Part shown: positions 1 to 9,407 of the stretch, piece after piece
How positions within the stretch are numbered: the stretch's first letter is position 1
Layout of the letters: every line of letters starts with the position of its first letter
Source: Rhodovulum sp. MB263
Lineage (GTDB): Bacteria; Pseudomonadota; Alphaproteobacteria; Rhodobacterales; Rhodobacteraceae
NCBI RefSeq assembly: GCF_002073975.1
Contig: NZ_CP020384.1
Coordinates: 992,001 to 1,056,000 of the forward strand
Direction of reading: 5' to 3'
DNA length: 64,000 bases
Notes under the pieces: model-generated
Databases searched by the model: none
Seen by the model: only the letters and a program-made list of their open reading frames with translations
What the model was told of the DNA's origin: nothing
Position numbers and translations under genes: made by a program

Positions 1-845
1 GGCTCGGTCACCATCTCCTGATAGCGGTCCAGCCCCTCGGCCAGCACCATGTCGTCGGCATAGGCATCATGCGGCGGCATCGGGTCCTCTTCGGCGGGCG
101 AGACCAGAAGCTTGCCCGCTTCGGGCTTGCAATACCAGCGTTCGCCCGCGCCGATCACCATCGGCCAGGTCCGGATATCGTGGCCTGCGGGGGCCGGAAG
201 CTGTGCCATCGAGCGGCGCATCGGGATCAAGCCCAGCGGTCTCAGCCCGGCCAGTCGCGCGACCTCGTCGGCCCAGGCGCCGGCGGCATTCACCAGGATC
301 CGGGCTTCGGCAAGCTCGTCTCCGGCCTGGACCTGCCAGCCGGTCGCGAGCCGGGCAATGGCGGTGATCCGGCGGCCGGTCTCGATGCTGCCGCCCTGGG
401 CGCGGATCTCGCGGGCGAAATTCTGCAGCAGGCGGTCGGTATCGATGTCCCAGGCGCGCGTGGTGATCCCGGCAAAGGCGAGCGGCGCCGGCGCGAGGAT
501 CGGCACCCGTGCCCGGGCCTCGGCGGGAGAGATCGGCGCCAGCGCCATCCGACGGCAATTCCGCTCGAAGGCGGCGCGGTCTTCGGCCCGGGCGATCACC
601 ATCAGGTCCCGGGGCGTCAGCACGCCGCCATTGGCGGTCTCGTGATAGGCGCGTCCTGCACGGTTCAGCGTCACGATTTCGGGCGCGCCGAGGCATTCGT
701 CGTACAGCGCCGCCGACCGGCCCGAGGCGTGGTAGCCAAGGGCCTTCTCGGCCTCGAAAAGCCTGACACGGCCCAGATGCGACAGCCGTGCGCCGACCGA
801 GACCCCGGCGATACCGCCGCCGATGACAATGAAATCCGTCTTCAT
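1..845 (-). CDS. FAD-dependent oxidoreductase (glycine/D-amino-acid oxidase family), 3' part beyond the window
   Basis: The first 281 codons are visible, reading from the ATG at 845 down to the left edge without a stop. The N-terminus has a Rossmann-type dinucleotide motif (IVIGGGIAGVS, about residues 6-16) followed by an acidic position and HASGRSAALY, the pattern of DAO/DadA/SolA-type flavoenzymes that bind FAD and oxidise amines or amino acids. The middle holds the conserved NAAGAWADEVARLAG stretch. The substrate cannot be told. The carboxy-terminal part is missing only because the window ends. It would be a cytoplasmic enzyme. No operon partner is visible upstream. Confidence 0.85.
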   Translation of the reverse strand, partial: MKTDFIVIGGGIAGVSVGARLSHLGRVRLFEAEKALGYHASGRSAALYDECLGAPEIVTLNRAGRAYHETANGGVLTPRDLMVIARAEDRAAFERNCRRMALAPISPAEARARVPILAPAPLAFAGITTRAWDIDTDRLLQNFAREIRAQGGSIETGRRITAIARLATGWQVQAGDELAEARILVNAAGAWADEVARLAGLRPLGLIPMRRSMAQLPAPAGHDIRTWPMVIGAGERWYCKPEAGKLLVSPAEEDPMPPHDAYADDMVLAEGLDRYQEMVTE

Positions 846-1170
846 GATGCGAGATAAGCACAAGCGCGCGGCAGAGGGAATCCCTGCCACATGTCGCTCT
901 CGCGACGGCGGGCGAGGGGACGCGGTCGGTCTTTGCCCATGTCCTCGGCATATGAGCGACTGTCCCGACCGGCCCGACCGTCATGATCCGGCCCGACATT
1001 CCGAAGACCGGCGCCGCGTGGTGGTGTCAGGGAACGCATGCCCCGCCCCGGGATCTGCCCGGCAAGGGCTGCCGTGGGCCTTGTTCCGCAAAAATATCAT
1101 ATCGGTCCGGGCCATCAGATCCCGGTGTATCGCCCCTGGCTTCCGTCACTGTCCGATTTGCGGGGAGGTG
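846..1170. other. gene-free stretch upstream of the FAD oxidoreductase
   Basis: About 325 bases between the start of the oxidoreductase and the transposase remnant. Short open frames exist on both strands, but none has a ribosome binding site or a recognisable product. The promoter of the oxidoreductase should lie here; I could not place it. Confidence 0.4.
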
Positions 1171-1587
1171 ATCACCCTTCTACCGCGATCTGGATCTGCC
1201 GGTGAAAGCCGTATTGACCGGGCGAGCCATTGCAGACGCCACCGGTTCGAGGCCGATGGCGGGCGACCGCGAATTCTGCGGCACCGAAAAGCACCCCTGA
1301 GAGCTCTATCCCGAGCTCAACGTCATCGGGCACCGCCGCACCAGGGGGAACGCCGAAAGACCAACGGCTTCGTCGAGCGCTTCAACGGCACAGTGCTGGA
1401 GGAGTTCTTCCGCGTGAAGATGCGCAAGACCTTCTACGAGACCCTCAAAGCGCTCCGGACCGATCTCGGCGCCCGCCTCGTCCACTACAACACCGAGCGC
1501 CCGCATCCGGGGTGTCGCAACATGGGACGCAGCCCCATCGAGACTGTCACGTCATTCCTCAGTCAGGAAGGTCAAGCGGATACGTAA
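1171..1587 (+). pseudogene. IS481-type transposase remnant, C-terminal part of the integrase core
   Basis: Two reading frames together give the end of a DDE integrase domain. FYRDLDLPVKAVLT and REFCGTEKHP lie in one frame, broken by an in-frame stop and a frame change near 1300-1345. The second frame then continues with TNGFVERFNGTVLEEFF, LVHYNTERPHPG and a terminal SFLSQEGQ, ending at TAA 1585-1587. This matches the C-terminal third of IS481-family transposases common in Rhodobacterales. The DNG of the second catalytic aspartate is damaged and no N-terminal domain is left, so it cannot act. It is a scar of an old insertion. Confidence 0.75.
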
Positions 1588-2315
1588 GCAGCCGAGAAGA
1601 TTTCGATCGTGGCTGTCTTCACGTCACGAAGCCCGCACAAGCCGAAGGCACGGATCAGGCTTGGCGACGAGCCCACATCGTGATGCGCATGCAAAATCCA
1701 ATCTCTGCAGGAAATCGACATCGGCGAGGTCTTCCGCATCCATGCCGCCGCGGTCTGCATGGGATACACCGGCTTGTTCAGCTCGGTCCTGTCAGGGTGC
1801 CGTAGCAAATCGTCCCGAGGCATGAACATGCACGGCCGACACATAGGGGAGGGCTCCAACATCGCAATGTCATCAAGATCATCATCAGGATCGGCACAAT
1901 TCTTGACTATTTAAATAAGTTACTGTCTGTCTAGAGCCATCACCTTGTCTTGCGGATCGTGGCGGATGGCCCTTACTGTTGCCCCATGCGGCGGCGCCCC
2001 TGCAGAACCCTATGCCCCGGTCCCTGCGATTCCCCGCGCACCGGACCTTTTTCGGCAGCATAAGCTGCGGCGCATTCCGGGCCTTCGGCATCAGGTGCAT
2101 GCACCATTCGGTGACATCGCCGAGGCCGGGAGTGATACGACTGTCGAATTCAGGGCACTGTCTCTCGTTTCGACCGCGACCTCGCTTCCGGGGCGGTGTC
2201 TGAAGGCGGAAAGCCGCGTGATCGTCGGGGAAGAAAGCTCGTTCACTCAATCCGCGTCTGCTAGAGGGCATGCTCGCCTGCGCCACATCCCCTTCAAAAT
2301 CGACGCCTGCCAGAC
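1588..2315. other. gene-free stretch before the AraC regulator
   Basis: About 730 bases in which I find no gene with a start, ribosome binding site and recognisable product. The part near 1880-1935 is locally A/T-rich (TTGACTATTTAAATAAG at about 1902), unlike the surroundings, and may be transferred or promoter DNA. Open frames on both strands between 1900 and 2290 look like chance frames. Confidence 0.4.
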
Positions 2316-3236
2316 ATGACCCTGATCGAGCCGCACCGCTTCACGCCCTTCGAGGCAGGCAGCCCGACCTCGGTCACGATCCCGGGGCTGCACCGCAACA
2401 CCCATGTCGACGTCATGCGGATCACACCCGGCCTCGTGCTGGCGCATAGTCATTTCTCCGCTGCTCTCCGGCATGTGGGCGACATTCGTCGTCCGGAGGA
2501 TCAGTTGATCCTCACCTTCAACCTCTCGGGCCGCATGTTGCTGATCGATCCGCAGGGCGCAGCGCATGAGATCAGCGGTGGCCAGGGCTGGATCATCCGC
2601 TCGGGTGGCAAACGGGTGCAACGCATCGTCGAAAAAGGCGATGGCTGCTCGAATCTTGTCATCGCTCTTTCCGTATCGCGGCTGTCCCTCGCGCTGGCAG
2701 GCATGCTGGAGCCTTTGTTGCCCAAAACAGCGCAATTCCGTTGCCTGCGCCTGCCGGTTCCCGGCAAGTCCACGCTGAAGACGCTGCTGGACGGGCGCAC
2801 CGATCCGGCGGCGCTCCTGCGCAAGGAAGGCCAGTGTCTCGCACTGATCGGGCATGCGCTGGAAGAGATCGCCGCCGCCCCGGACCAGGGCGCCGCGCGG
2901 GGCGATCCCGGGCTGCTGATCGCGCGCGTGACCGCTTTTCTCTCTGACAACCTCGCCAACCCGATCACCATATCCGGGATCGCGCAGGAGCTGGGGATGA
3001 GCCATGTCACGCTCAATCAGATCTATCGCGCGGCCACCGGAATGACGGTGTTCGAGCATCTGCGCCGCCTGCGGCTGGAGGCCGCCGAACGGCTGATCCG
3101 GCACACGGATCGCAGCTTTACCGAGATCGCCGACGACTGTGGCTTTTCCGATGCCAGCCATCTCTCGAACGTCTTTCGCAGGCACCATGACATGACGGCA
3201 AGCGAGTGGCGGCGGCAGGTTCGTAAGAAAACCTGA
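2316..3236 (+). CDS. AraC-family transcriptional regulator next to a TonB-dependent receptor
   Basis: A 306-residue protein with a variable N-terminal sensing part (about 1-200) and a C-terminal AraC/XylS double helix-turn-helix (about 205-303). The second helix-turn-helix carries the family signature (ERLIRHTDRSFTEIADDCGFSDASHLSNVFRR, split here as ERLIRHTDRSFTEIA and DDCGFSDASHLSNVFRR). It stands about 90 bp upstream of the receptor gene and points the same way, the layout of PchR-type regulators, which sense an imported metallophore and switch on its receptor. The ligand is unknown. No clear ribosome binding site precedes the ATG. It most likely controls the five genes that follow. Confidence 0.9.
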   Translation: MTLIEPHRFTPFEAGSPTSVTIPGLHRNTHVDVMRITPGLVLAHSHFSAALRHVGDIRRPEDQLILTFNLSGRMLLIDPQGAAHEISGGQGWIIRSGGKRVQRIVEKGDGCSNLVIALSVSRLSLALAGMLEPLLPKTAQFRCLRLPVPGKSTLKTLLDGRTDPAALLRKEGQCLALIGHALEEIAAAPDQGAARGDPGLLIARVTAFLSDNLANPITISGIAQELGMSHVTLNQIYRAATGMTVFEHLRRLRLEAAERLIRHTDRSFTEIADDCGFSDASHLSNVFRRHHDMTASEWRRQVRKKT

Positions 3237-3325
3237 CCCGCTTTCGGTAAATTCAAGAGTATTTTCGTCAGCTACAAGATTCCGCCTCCGGGCCGTGGCA
3301 CTGAGCCCCGAAAAGGAGGCCGCCC

Positions 3326-5419
3326 ATGTCCCGACATTCTTCATCCCGCCCGGCCCCGAGCCGGATCGCGCTCTTTGCTCTGTCCACCGCATTGACGGGC
3401 AGCCTGATCCCGGGCCTGGCGCGGGCCGCAGAGGACACGATCTATCTGGGCGAGATCACCGTCTTCGCCAATTACTGGGAGGAACTGGCCCGCAAATCCG
3501 CCGCGACGGCAACGGTTCTGGGCGAGGGCGATCTGGCGCAGCCGGTCTCGCCCGATCTCGACGCCATGGTGGGGCGTTCGGCCAATACCGTCTTCCAGCG
3601 CGCCAATTCGCAGGAACGGCTGGTCGTGCGCGGCATGTCGGCCTTCGACAATGCGCTGTCCGATCCGGTCGGCTATCTTGTGAACGGCGTGGCGTTGCCG
3701 ATGGGCACGATCCAGCTGCCGCATTTCTTCGGAGCCGCCAATGTGACGCTGCTCAAGGGGCCGCAGGGCACCACCTTCGGGCGCAATTCCGAGGCCGGGC
3801 TGCTGGCCGTCGACACGATCCGGCCCGGCAGCCGCGAGGGCGGCGAGATCACTCTGGGCGTTTCGGGATCGGATGCCGGTGCCTCGCCGCTTGGCGGCAG
3901 CGGGTCGGTGTCGTGGTCCGGGCGTGCGGAAAACGGTCCTGCGCTGTCCTTCGGGCTGGAACATGCCCGCGATCCGGGCGTGATCTCCAACCCGGTTTCC
4001 GGCGCGGATGACGGCGGCAAGAACCGGCGCCTCACCGGTTATGCGGCGGCCGAGTGGGAGTTGCAGGATGGCGGCTATCTGCGCCTGTCCACGCTGGCTG
4101 AGGATCAGAAGTTCAACAAGGAGCAGTTCCGCTATATTTCCGGCCCTCTGGCCACCGGGCGCTATGAAAGCGTCTATTCAGACCCGTCACGGGAGCGTCG
4201 CCGGATATCGGTCACCGCGCTGGAATACGGCACCAGCTTTGACGGGTTCGATCTGACGGCGATCACCGGCTTCACCACCTTCGACCGCGATTTCGTGCTG
4301 GATTTCGACGGTTCTCCGCTGACCCTTGGTGTGACGGAACTGGATGTCCGCGATCGCACCCTCTCGCAGGAGATCCGCCTGACCTCGACCGGTGCGGGGC
4401 TGTTGAAATGGGTGCTCGGCGTCAATGCCTTCAGGCAAAGCACCGATGCCGATTTCGACCTTGGCGCCATGTCGACCGACCGCCATACCGAGATCGACCA
4501 GACAGGCGCGGCGCTTTACGGTTTCGGCGAATATGCGATCAGCGAGCGGTTCCGTCTGGGGGCCGGGCTCCGACTGGATCACGTCTCGTCGGAGGCCTGG
4601 CAGCGCTTCACCTCGCCCATGGCGAGCATGCGCTACGAGGGCGATGACAGCTCGACCACGGTGCTGCCGAAACTGACGCTGGCCTATGACCTGTCGGACA
4701 GGACCACGATCCATGCCAGCTATGCACGCGGCTATATGCCAGCGGGTTACAATTACGGCTTTGCCAACAGCGCCGACAGCCTGAGCTATGACGCCGAATA
4801 CAGCTGGAACGCCGAGATCGGGGTGAAGCATGAATTCGCGACCGGCACGGCGCTGAACCTCGCGGCCTTCCACACCACGGTCAGGGACAAGCAGATCACC
4901 GAGACCATTCCGGGGGCCTCGCAATATATCTCGAATGCCGGCGAGGCGAAAAGCTACGGCATCGAGGCGGAATTGACCGCGCCGCTGGGATCGGGCTGGG
5001 AACTCTCTGCCAATGCCGGATGGCAGCGCGCACGGGCAAGCGCGTTCAGGACCACCTCGATGGATCTGACCACGGGATCGCTGGTGCCGGTCGACTGGTC
5101 GGGCAATGCCCTGCCGATGGCGCCAGAGGAGAGCTGGGGCCTTGCGCTCTCGCGTCAGACGGAGCTCTGGCGCGGAAGGATCAGCCTGCACGGGTCGGGC
5201 AGCTACTGGTTCGATCCGGGCAACAGCGTGAAGCAAGACGGCTTCATGACCGTCGATGCCGAGATTTCCCGACGCTTCGGGAAGGGCGAGCTGACGCTCT
5301 GGGCGAAGAACCTGCTGGATGAGAAATATTACAGCACCGCCTCCTCGACGATCCGCGGCGTGATGGTCGAGGATGGCAGCCCGCGGACAGTCGGCGTGAA
5401 CTGGAGGATGACATGGTGA
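3326..5419 (+). CDS. TonB-dependent outer-membrane receptor
   Basis: A 697-residue outer-membrane protein. A signal peptide ends near ARA at residues 32-34, and a TonB-box-like segment (DTIYLGEITVFA) follows at once. A plug domain comes next (about 45-160, with ERLVVRGM, then LLKGPQGTTFGRN), then a 22-strand type beta-barrel ending in the aromatic residue W. The start is fixed by a strong AAGGAGG at 3313-3319. It should bind a scarce ligand (metal chelate or other compound too large for porins) and pass it to the periplasm using TonB energy. The plug motifs resemble siderophore receptors, but the ligand cannot be read from sequence. The stop overlaps the next gene by 7 nt, so the two are translationally coupled. 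Confidence 0.93.
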   Translation: MSRHSSSRPAPSRIALFALSTALTGSLIPGLARAAEDTIYLGEITVFANYWEELARKSAATATVLGEGDLAQPVSPDLDAMVGRSANTVFQRANSQERLVVRGMSAFDNALSDPVGYLVNGVALPMGTIQLPHFFGAANVTLLKGPQGTTFGRNSEAGLLAVDTIRPGSREGGEITLGVSGSDAGASPLGGSGSVSWSGRAENGPALSFGLEHARDPGVISNPVSGADDGGKNRRLTGYAAAEWELQDGGYLRLSTLAEDQKFNKEQFRYISGPLATGRYESVYSDPSRERRRISVTALEYGTSFDGFDLTAITGFTTFDRDFVLDFDGSPLTLGVTELDVRDRTLSQEIRLTSTGAGLLKWVLGVNAFRQSTDADFDLGAMSTDRHTEIDQTGAALYGFGEYAISERFRLGAGLRLDHVSSEAWQRFTSPMASMRYEGDDSSTTVLPKLTLAYDLSDRTTIHASYARGYMPAGYNYGFANSADSLSYDAEYSWNAEIGVKHEFATGTALNLAAFHTTVRDKQITETIPGASQYISNAGEAKSYGIEAELTAPLGSGWELSANAGWQRARASAFRTTSMDLTTGSLVPVDWSGNALPMAPEESWGLALSRQTELWRGRISLHGSGSYWFDPGNSVKQDGFMTVDAEISRRFGKGELTLWAKNLLDEKYYSTASSTIRGVMVEDGSPRTVGVNWRMTW

Positions 5420-6417
5420 GCCCGGATCGCTCGTCGGGCGCCGGGCTTCTTCTGCAGACACTGGAAGGCCCGATCCGCTATGCGCTTCTCGACTGGGCGC
5501 TGGATAGCGGGGTGTTCGGCTTTTGCGAAAGCCATGTCGCCGCGGATCTGCTGGCCCAGCGCATGGAGCTGCCGGTCGGCCCGCTGAGCCTTGCGCTCCG
5601 CGCCCTGGTGGCCGCGGGCTTCATGGAAGCGGACGAGTCCGGTTTCCGCACCGCCCCCGACATCCTGCCCTTCGTGAAGACGGGCAGCCCGTGCAACATG
5701 ATCGAGACCCTGCGCATGATGGCCGGGACCCGGCATGCGGGCCTCGGGCAGTTCGGCGCGCTGGTGGCGGGCAAGGCCAGCGGCTCCGGGGCGCGATTGT
5801 TCGACGAGGCGCATTGGGATGCGCATCACCGCTCGCTCGCAGGGTTTCACCGTGCGGTTGCCACCGAGGCAACCATGCCCTGCCTGACCGGCCTGCCCGA
5901 ATGGGCCCAGGCCCGGACCCTCCTGGATATCGGGCCCGGCTCCTCGGCCTTGGCCGCGCGACTGCTGGAAGCGCGCCCCGATCTGCGCATCACGCTTTTC
6001 GACCTGCCGCCGGTGGCCGAACGGATCCGGGCCGAGGCCGGGAGCCTGCCGCTCGACATCCTGCCCGGAAACTACAACCAGACCCTGCCCGGCGGGCAAT
6101 TCGACATCATCTGGTGCTCGATGTCTCTCTATTTCCATGACAAGGGCCTGCCCGCGCTGATCTTCCGGCTGTCCGAGCGGCTGGCGCCTGGCGGGGTGAT
6201 GGTCAGTTTCCACGAGGCGCTGAGCGATCACCGTTCTGCGCCCTCCGAACATGTGCTGGGGCGGCTGCTGCCGGCGCTGCGTCAGGGCGACGTCTCTTTC
6301 GCCGATGGCGAGATCGCCGACGCGATGGCCGGGGCCGGTCTCGTGCGTCCGAGCTCGCAGCTTCTTTCCACGGCCTTTGGCCGCTTTCGTCTGGATGCCG
6401 CCCGCAAGGAGATATGA
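5413..6417 (+). CDS. SAM-dependent small-molecule methyltransferase (O-methyltransferase type)
   Basis: A 334-residue cytoplasmic protein. Residues about 15-90 form a winged-helix dimerisation domain typical of plant-type and antibiotic-pathway O-methyltransferases. A Rossmann fold follows with the SAM-binding glycine motif LLDIGPGSSALAARLL (about 170-185), an acidic residue after the next strand (TLFDLPPV), and a post-motif FDIIWCSMSLYF. The ATG lies inside the end of the receptor gene (ATGGTGA), and the stop is 1 nt before the next start, so it is part of the transport operon. It may methylate the imported compound or help make its partner molecule. The acceptor is unknown. Methyltransferase is sure; O- rather than N- or C- is an inference. 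Confidence 0.85.
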   Translation: MVSPDRSSGAGLLLQTLEGPIRYALLDWALDSGVFGFCESHVAADLLAQRMELPVGPLSLALRALVAAGFMEADESGFRTAPDILPFVKTGSPCNMIETLRMMAGTRHAGLGQFGALVAGKASGSGARLFDEAHWDAHHRSLAGFHRAVATEATMPCLTGLPEWAQARTLLDIGPGSSALAARLLEARPDLRITLFDLPPVAERIRAEAGSLPLDILPGNYNQTLPGGQFDIIWCSMSLYFHDKGLPALIFRLSERLAPGGVMVSFHEALSDHRSAPSEHVLGRLLPALRQGDVSFADGEIADAMAGAGLVRPSSQLLSTAFGRFRLDAARKEI

Positions 6418-6418
6418 T

Positions 6419-7324
6419 ATGCGTCTGCTTTTCCTTTTCGTCGCGGTTCTGCCGCTGCCCGCGCTCGCCGAAGAGATCCTGCTTTCCGGCCCGCCGATCT
6501 GGGAAACTGCGCCTCTGATTGCGCTGGCCGAGGATCAGCCGCTCGAGGGGGTCACCTTCCGCTTTCGTCCCTGGGCCAGTCCCGAGGACTTGCGCAAGCA
6601 GGTCGTCGCAGACAGGCCGCTGATGGCGGTCGCGCCCTCGCCCACGGCAGCGATCTTCGATGCGACCGGCATGGAGTTGCAGGTGATGTCCGCGACGATC
6701 ACCGAGGGCAGTCTTTCGATCGTCGGGCGGGGGGGCGAGCTGACGGACCTGGCCGGTCTGCACGGGGCAAGCCTCGCCCTGCCGTTCAAGGGCTACCTCC
6801 CCGACCTGATGATGCGCCGCATCGCGCCCCCCGGTCCGGAGACATGGCAGCCGCATTACACCGGCAGCCTCATCGCCGGCATGCAGCTTCTGCTCGCTGA
6901 ACGGGGTGTCGACGCCGCCTTGCTGGCCGAGCCGATGGCGACACTCGCTCTGGCACAGGATCGGGACCTGACGCGCCGGGCGGATTTCTGCACGCTCTGG
7001 CGGGACGCAACCGCACTCGCAGACTGCCCCCCTGCCGGAGTGGTCATCGTCAATCCCGCATTCGCGGACCGGCCCGAGATCCGCGCCGCCTATCACGCGG
7101 CCTTCGCAAAGCTTGCCGCAGACCCGGCCAGCGCGGCCGATTTGCTGGCCACACATTTCCCCGGGATGGTGCAGGCAGGGGCCGGCTTTGCCCGTATCGC
7201 GGCCATCGACCTTCCCATGCCGGAAAAGGCAGATGTTCTGATCGATTTCTATGCCACGATCCTCGAGATCGAGCCTGACGCGGTCGGAGGCAGGCTGCCC
7301 GACAGGGATTTCTACGGAAGATGA
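6419..7324 (+). CDS. periplasmic substrate-binding protein of a NitT/TauT-like ABC importer
   Basis: A 301-residue protein with a cleavable signal peptide (MRLLFLFVAVLPLPALA, cut before EE) and no lipobox cysteine, so a soluble periplasmic protein is expected. The fold pattern fits the NMT1/SsuA type II binding proteins: an early strand ILLSGPPIWETAPLIALAE, LMAVAPSPTAAIF, then DLAGLHGASLALPFKGYLPDLMMRR. The start at 6419 is fixed by AAGGAG at 6406-6411, 7 nt ahead, itself inside the end of the methyltransferase gene. Relatives bind nitrate, taurine, sulfonates or pyrimidine precursors; pairing with a TonB receptor is unusual for them. The last codons overlap the permease start (ATGA). Confidence 0.85.
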   Translation: MRLLFLFVAVLPLPALAEEILLSGPPIWETAPLIALAEDQPLEGVTFRFRPWASPEDLRKQVVADRPLMAVAPSPTAAIFDATGMELQVMSATITEGSLSIVGRGGELTDLAGLHGASLALPFKGYLPDLMMRRIAPPGPETWQPHYTGSLIAGMQLLLAERGVDAALLAEPMATLALAQDRDLTRRADFCTLWRDATALADCPPAGVVIVNPAFADRPEIRAAYHAAFAKLAADPASAADLLATHFPGMVQAGAGFARIAAIDLPMPEKADVLIDFYATILEIEPDAVGGRLPDRDFYGR

Positions 7325-8055
7325 CGCGGAAGCTGGCCTTCCTGACCGGCGTGGCGGCGATCGTCCTTTTCTGGTCGCTCGCCGCACGGGCGAACCTGCC
7401 CGCGATCCTGCCCGGTCCGCTGGCGGTCCTGAAGGCGCTTGGCCAGCTGCTCGGCGATCCGGGGTTCTGGTCCGGCACCCTGGGGCCGAGCCTCGGGCGC
7501 GCCACCGGCGGACTGGCGCTGGCTTTCGCCATCGGTGCGCCGCTCGGCCTTGCGGGGTGGCGCTGGCCTGTCGTTTCGGCGCTGCTCGCCCCCTTGCGCC
7601 TGATCCTGATGGGACTGCCCGCACCGGTGCTCGCCATCCTGTGTATCCTGTGGTTCGATGGCAGCACCACGACGACCATCCTGACGGTGGCGGCGCTGCT
7701 CGTCCCGGTATTCCAGATCGCCGTCGCCGAAGGCATGAGCGCGATCGAGCCGCAGCTTGACGAGATGGCACGGCTCTTTGACGTGCCCCCGATCCGCCGC
7801 CTGCACCGCATCATCCTGCCCGCACTCTGGACAGCACTTGGCCCGGCATTGCGGATCGCGGTTGCCAACGCGATCCGCGTGACGCTGCTGACCGAGCTTC
7901 TGTCGGGGGCCGAGGGCCTTGGCGCCGCGGTCCAACGTGCCCAAAGCTGGCTTCAGACCGACCGGCTGTTTGCGCTGGTTCTCGTGATCCTCGCGCTGAT
8001 CGGACTGGCCGAGATCGCGCTTGCGGTCCTGATCCGCGAGAAGAAACGACCATGA
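7321..8055 (+). CDS. ABC transporter permease, NitT/TauT-like
   Basis: A 244-residue inner-membrane protein with about six membrane segments (first at about 5-25, last at about 218-238). The cytoplasmic EAA loop, which docks the ATPase, is visible as EMARLFDVPPIRRLHRIILPA (given as EMARLFDVPP, then RRLHRIILPA; about residues 143-163). Length and topology match SsuC/TauC-type permeases of the BPD_transp_1 family. The ATG overlaps the stop of the binding protein (ATGA), and its own stop overlaps the ATPase start in the same way. A homodimer would form the channel. Confidence 0.88.
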   Translation: MTRKLAFLTGVAAIVLFWSLAARANLPAILPGPLAVLKALGQLLGDPGFWSGTLGPSLGRATGGLALAFAIGAPLGLAGWRWPVVSALLAPLRLILMGLPAPVLAILCILWFDGSTTTTILTVAALLVPVFQIAVAEGMSAIEPQLDEMARLFDVPPIRRLHRIILPALWTALGPALRIAVANAIRVTLLTELLSGAEGLGAAVQRAQSWLQTDRLFALVLVILALIGLAEIALAVLIREKKRP

Positions 8056-8645
8056 CCCTGTTCGCCGCCGAAAACATCGGCCTGCAGTATCCCGACCGCC
8101 CGGCCCCGGTCTTCCGAGACCTGTCATTGACCATCCGCGGGCAGGAGAGCCTCCGCCTGAGCGGGCCAAGCGGTACGGGCAAGACCAGCCTGATGCGGGT
8201 GATCGCCGGGCTGGAGCGGCCGACATCGGGCCGGATCCTCCTCCGGCCCCGCCGGATCGGCATGGCCTTTGCCGAACCGCGCCTGCTTCCGGACCTCTCG
8301 GCCATCGAGAACCTGTTGTTCGTCGCCCCCAGGGCCCGTGCCGAGGCAAGCGCCATGCTGGCCGGACTGGAGATGGCGGCATTGCAGGATGCGTCCGCAG
8401 ACAGCCTCTCGAAAGGTCAGGCGCAGCGCGTGGCACTGATCCGTGCCCTGCTGATCCGCCCCGAGATCCTGCTGCTCGACGAAGCGCTTGGCGGGCTCGA
8501 TATGGCGACATGGCAAACTGCCCGCGACCTGATCCTGACACAGCGTGCCCGGACGGGTTTTGCCCTCGTCGAGATCAGCCATGACACGGCCCGGCTGATC
8601 ATGCCGGAGGCCAGGGTGATGTCGTTCCGCCCTGTGCCGCGATGA
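8052..8645 (+). CDS. ABC transporter ATP-binding protein, short form with altered Q-loop
   Basis: A 197-residue nucleotide-binding domain that drives the importer. Walker A is GPSGTGKTS (about 37-45), the signature is LSKGQAQRV (about 118-126), Walker B is EILLLDEALGG (about 137-147), and the H-loop is ISHD (about 176). The Q-loop position, normally FQEPRLLP in this family, reads FAEPRLLP, so the glutamine that senses the nucleotide and couples to the permease is alanine. At 197 residues it is shorter than SsuB/TauB (about 240-260), lacking a C-terminal extension. It is the last gene of the operon and overlaps the permease by 4 nt. Confidence 0.88.
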   Translation: MTLFAAENIGLQYPDRPAPVFRDLSLTIRGQESLRLSGPSGTGKTSLMRVIAGLERPTSGRILLRPRRIGMAFAEPRLLPDLSAIENLLFVAPRARAEASAMLAGLEMAALQDASADSLSKGQAQRVALIRALLIRPEILLLDEALGGLDMATWQTARDLILTQRARTGFALVEISHDTARLIMPEARVMSFRPVPR

Positions 8646-9407
8646 CTTTTGCGGTTTTCCGGAGATATGGCTTAGGTGCGTCCAGGGCCCATCCCCGGAT
8701 GACCGGGAAGCCAAGGCGATCGGCTTTCAGGTTGCTCCTCGCGGTCCGCTTGCGCTCCAGGAGGCAACTGCCTGCCTGAGCGATACCGGCAATGGCTGTC
8801 TTCATTTGGCGCGCGGGGCTCTCGGTACTCCCTGGGGCAGGCTGGAATTCCTGCTGGACTGAACCGGCCTTGGGCGGGTTTCGCGCCATCCTGCTGGCTC
8901 TAGCGATACGGTTATGGCCACTTGCCACCGGAGGAATGGTGCTTGGTCAGCCGGTTGAGGTGCATCGATTGGGCCATCAGGCCCTCAAGGAAACCGAGCA
9001 CTACACTTGCCCGGCGAGTCGGAGGCGGGCCGTCATGGGGGGGACAGGAGCAAAACATTGTAACGATTGCCGCGCAAGTTGCAACATTTCCGGAAAAGTC
9101 GTGAGTTGTCAGTTGGACATTTTGTGCCGGATATCACGCGAACTCTGACTCGCAGGTGCTATTTTTCTGAATCAAATGGGCAGGCGGCGTCACGCAAAAG
9201 CACCCCAAACGTCAAGCGTTTTCGACCCAAGTCAGTCCCTCGCAACGCCTTCACAAAGGGCTGCCTGCGGTCATCCGTCCCGCCTGGTGCGAAGGCTGCT
9301 ATCGGCAGCGAGCGCCGAAGTGGGTGGCGCTAGGCGCTCAAGCGCCATGCTGCGCTGCCGCAGGTCCGTTCCGAGCCCTTACCGTTTGACGCTGCGCGAG
9401 GAAGCTA
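8646..9407. other. gene-poor stretch between the importer and an IS element
   Basis: About 760 bases holding only short frames without ribosome binding sites or family resemblance. The composition is less biased than in the flanking genes, consistent with decayed DNA. I see no terminator with a T-run after the ATPase gene. Confidence 0.35.

Noticed and set aside
1979-2203. A small plus-strand frame (74 codons) with many His, Pro and Arg residues
   Set aside because: No ribosome binding site and competing frames on the other strand; no family recognised.
4187-5461. A 424-codon open frame on the minus strand
   Set aside because: It is opposite the TonB-dependent receptor, whose signal peptide, plug and barrel end are clear.
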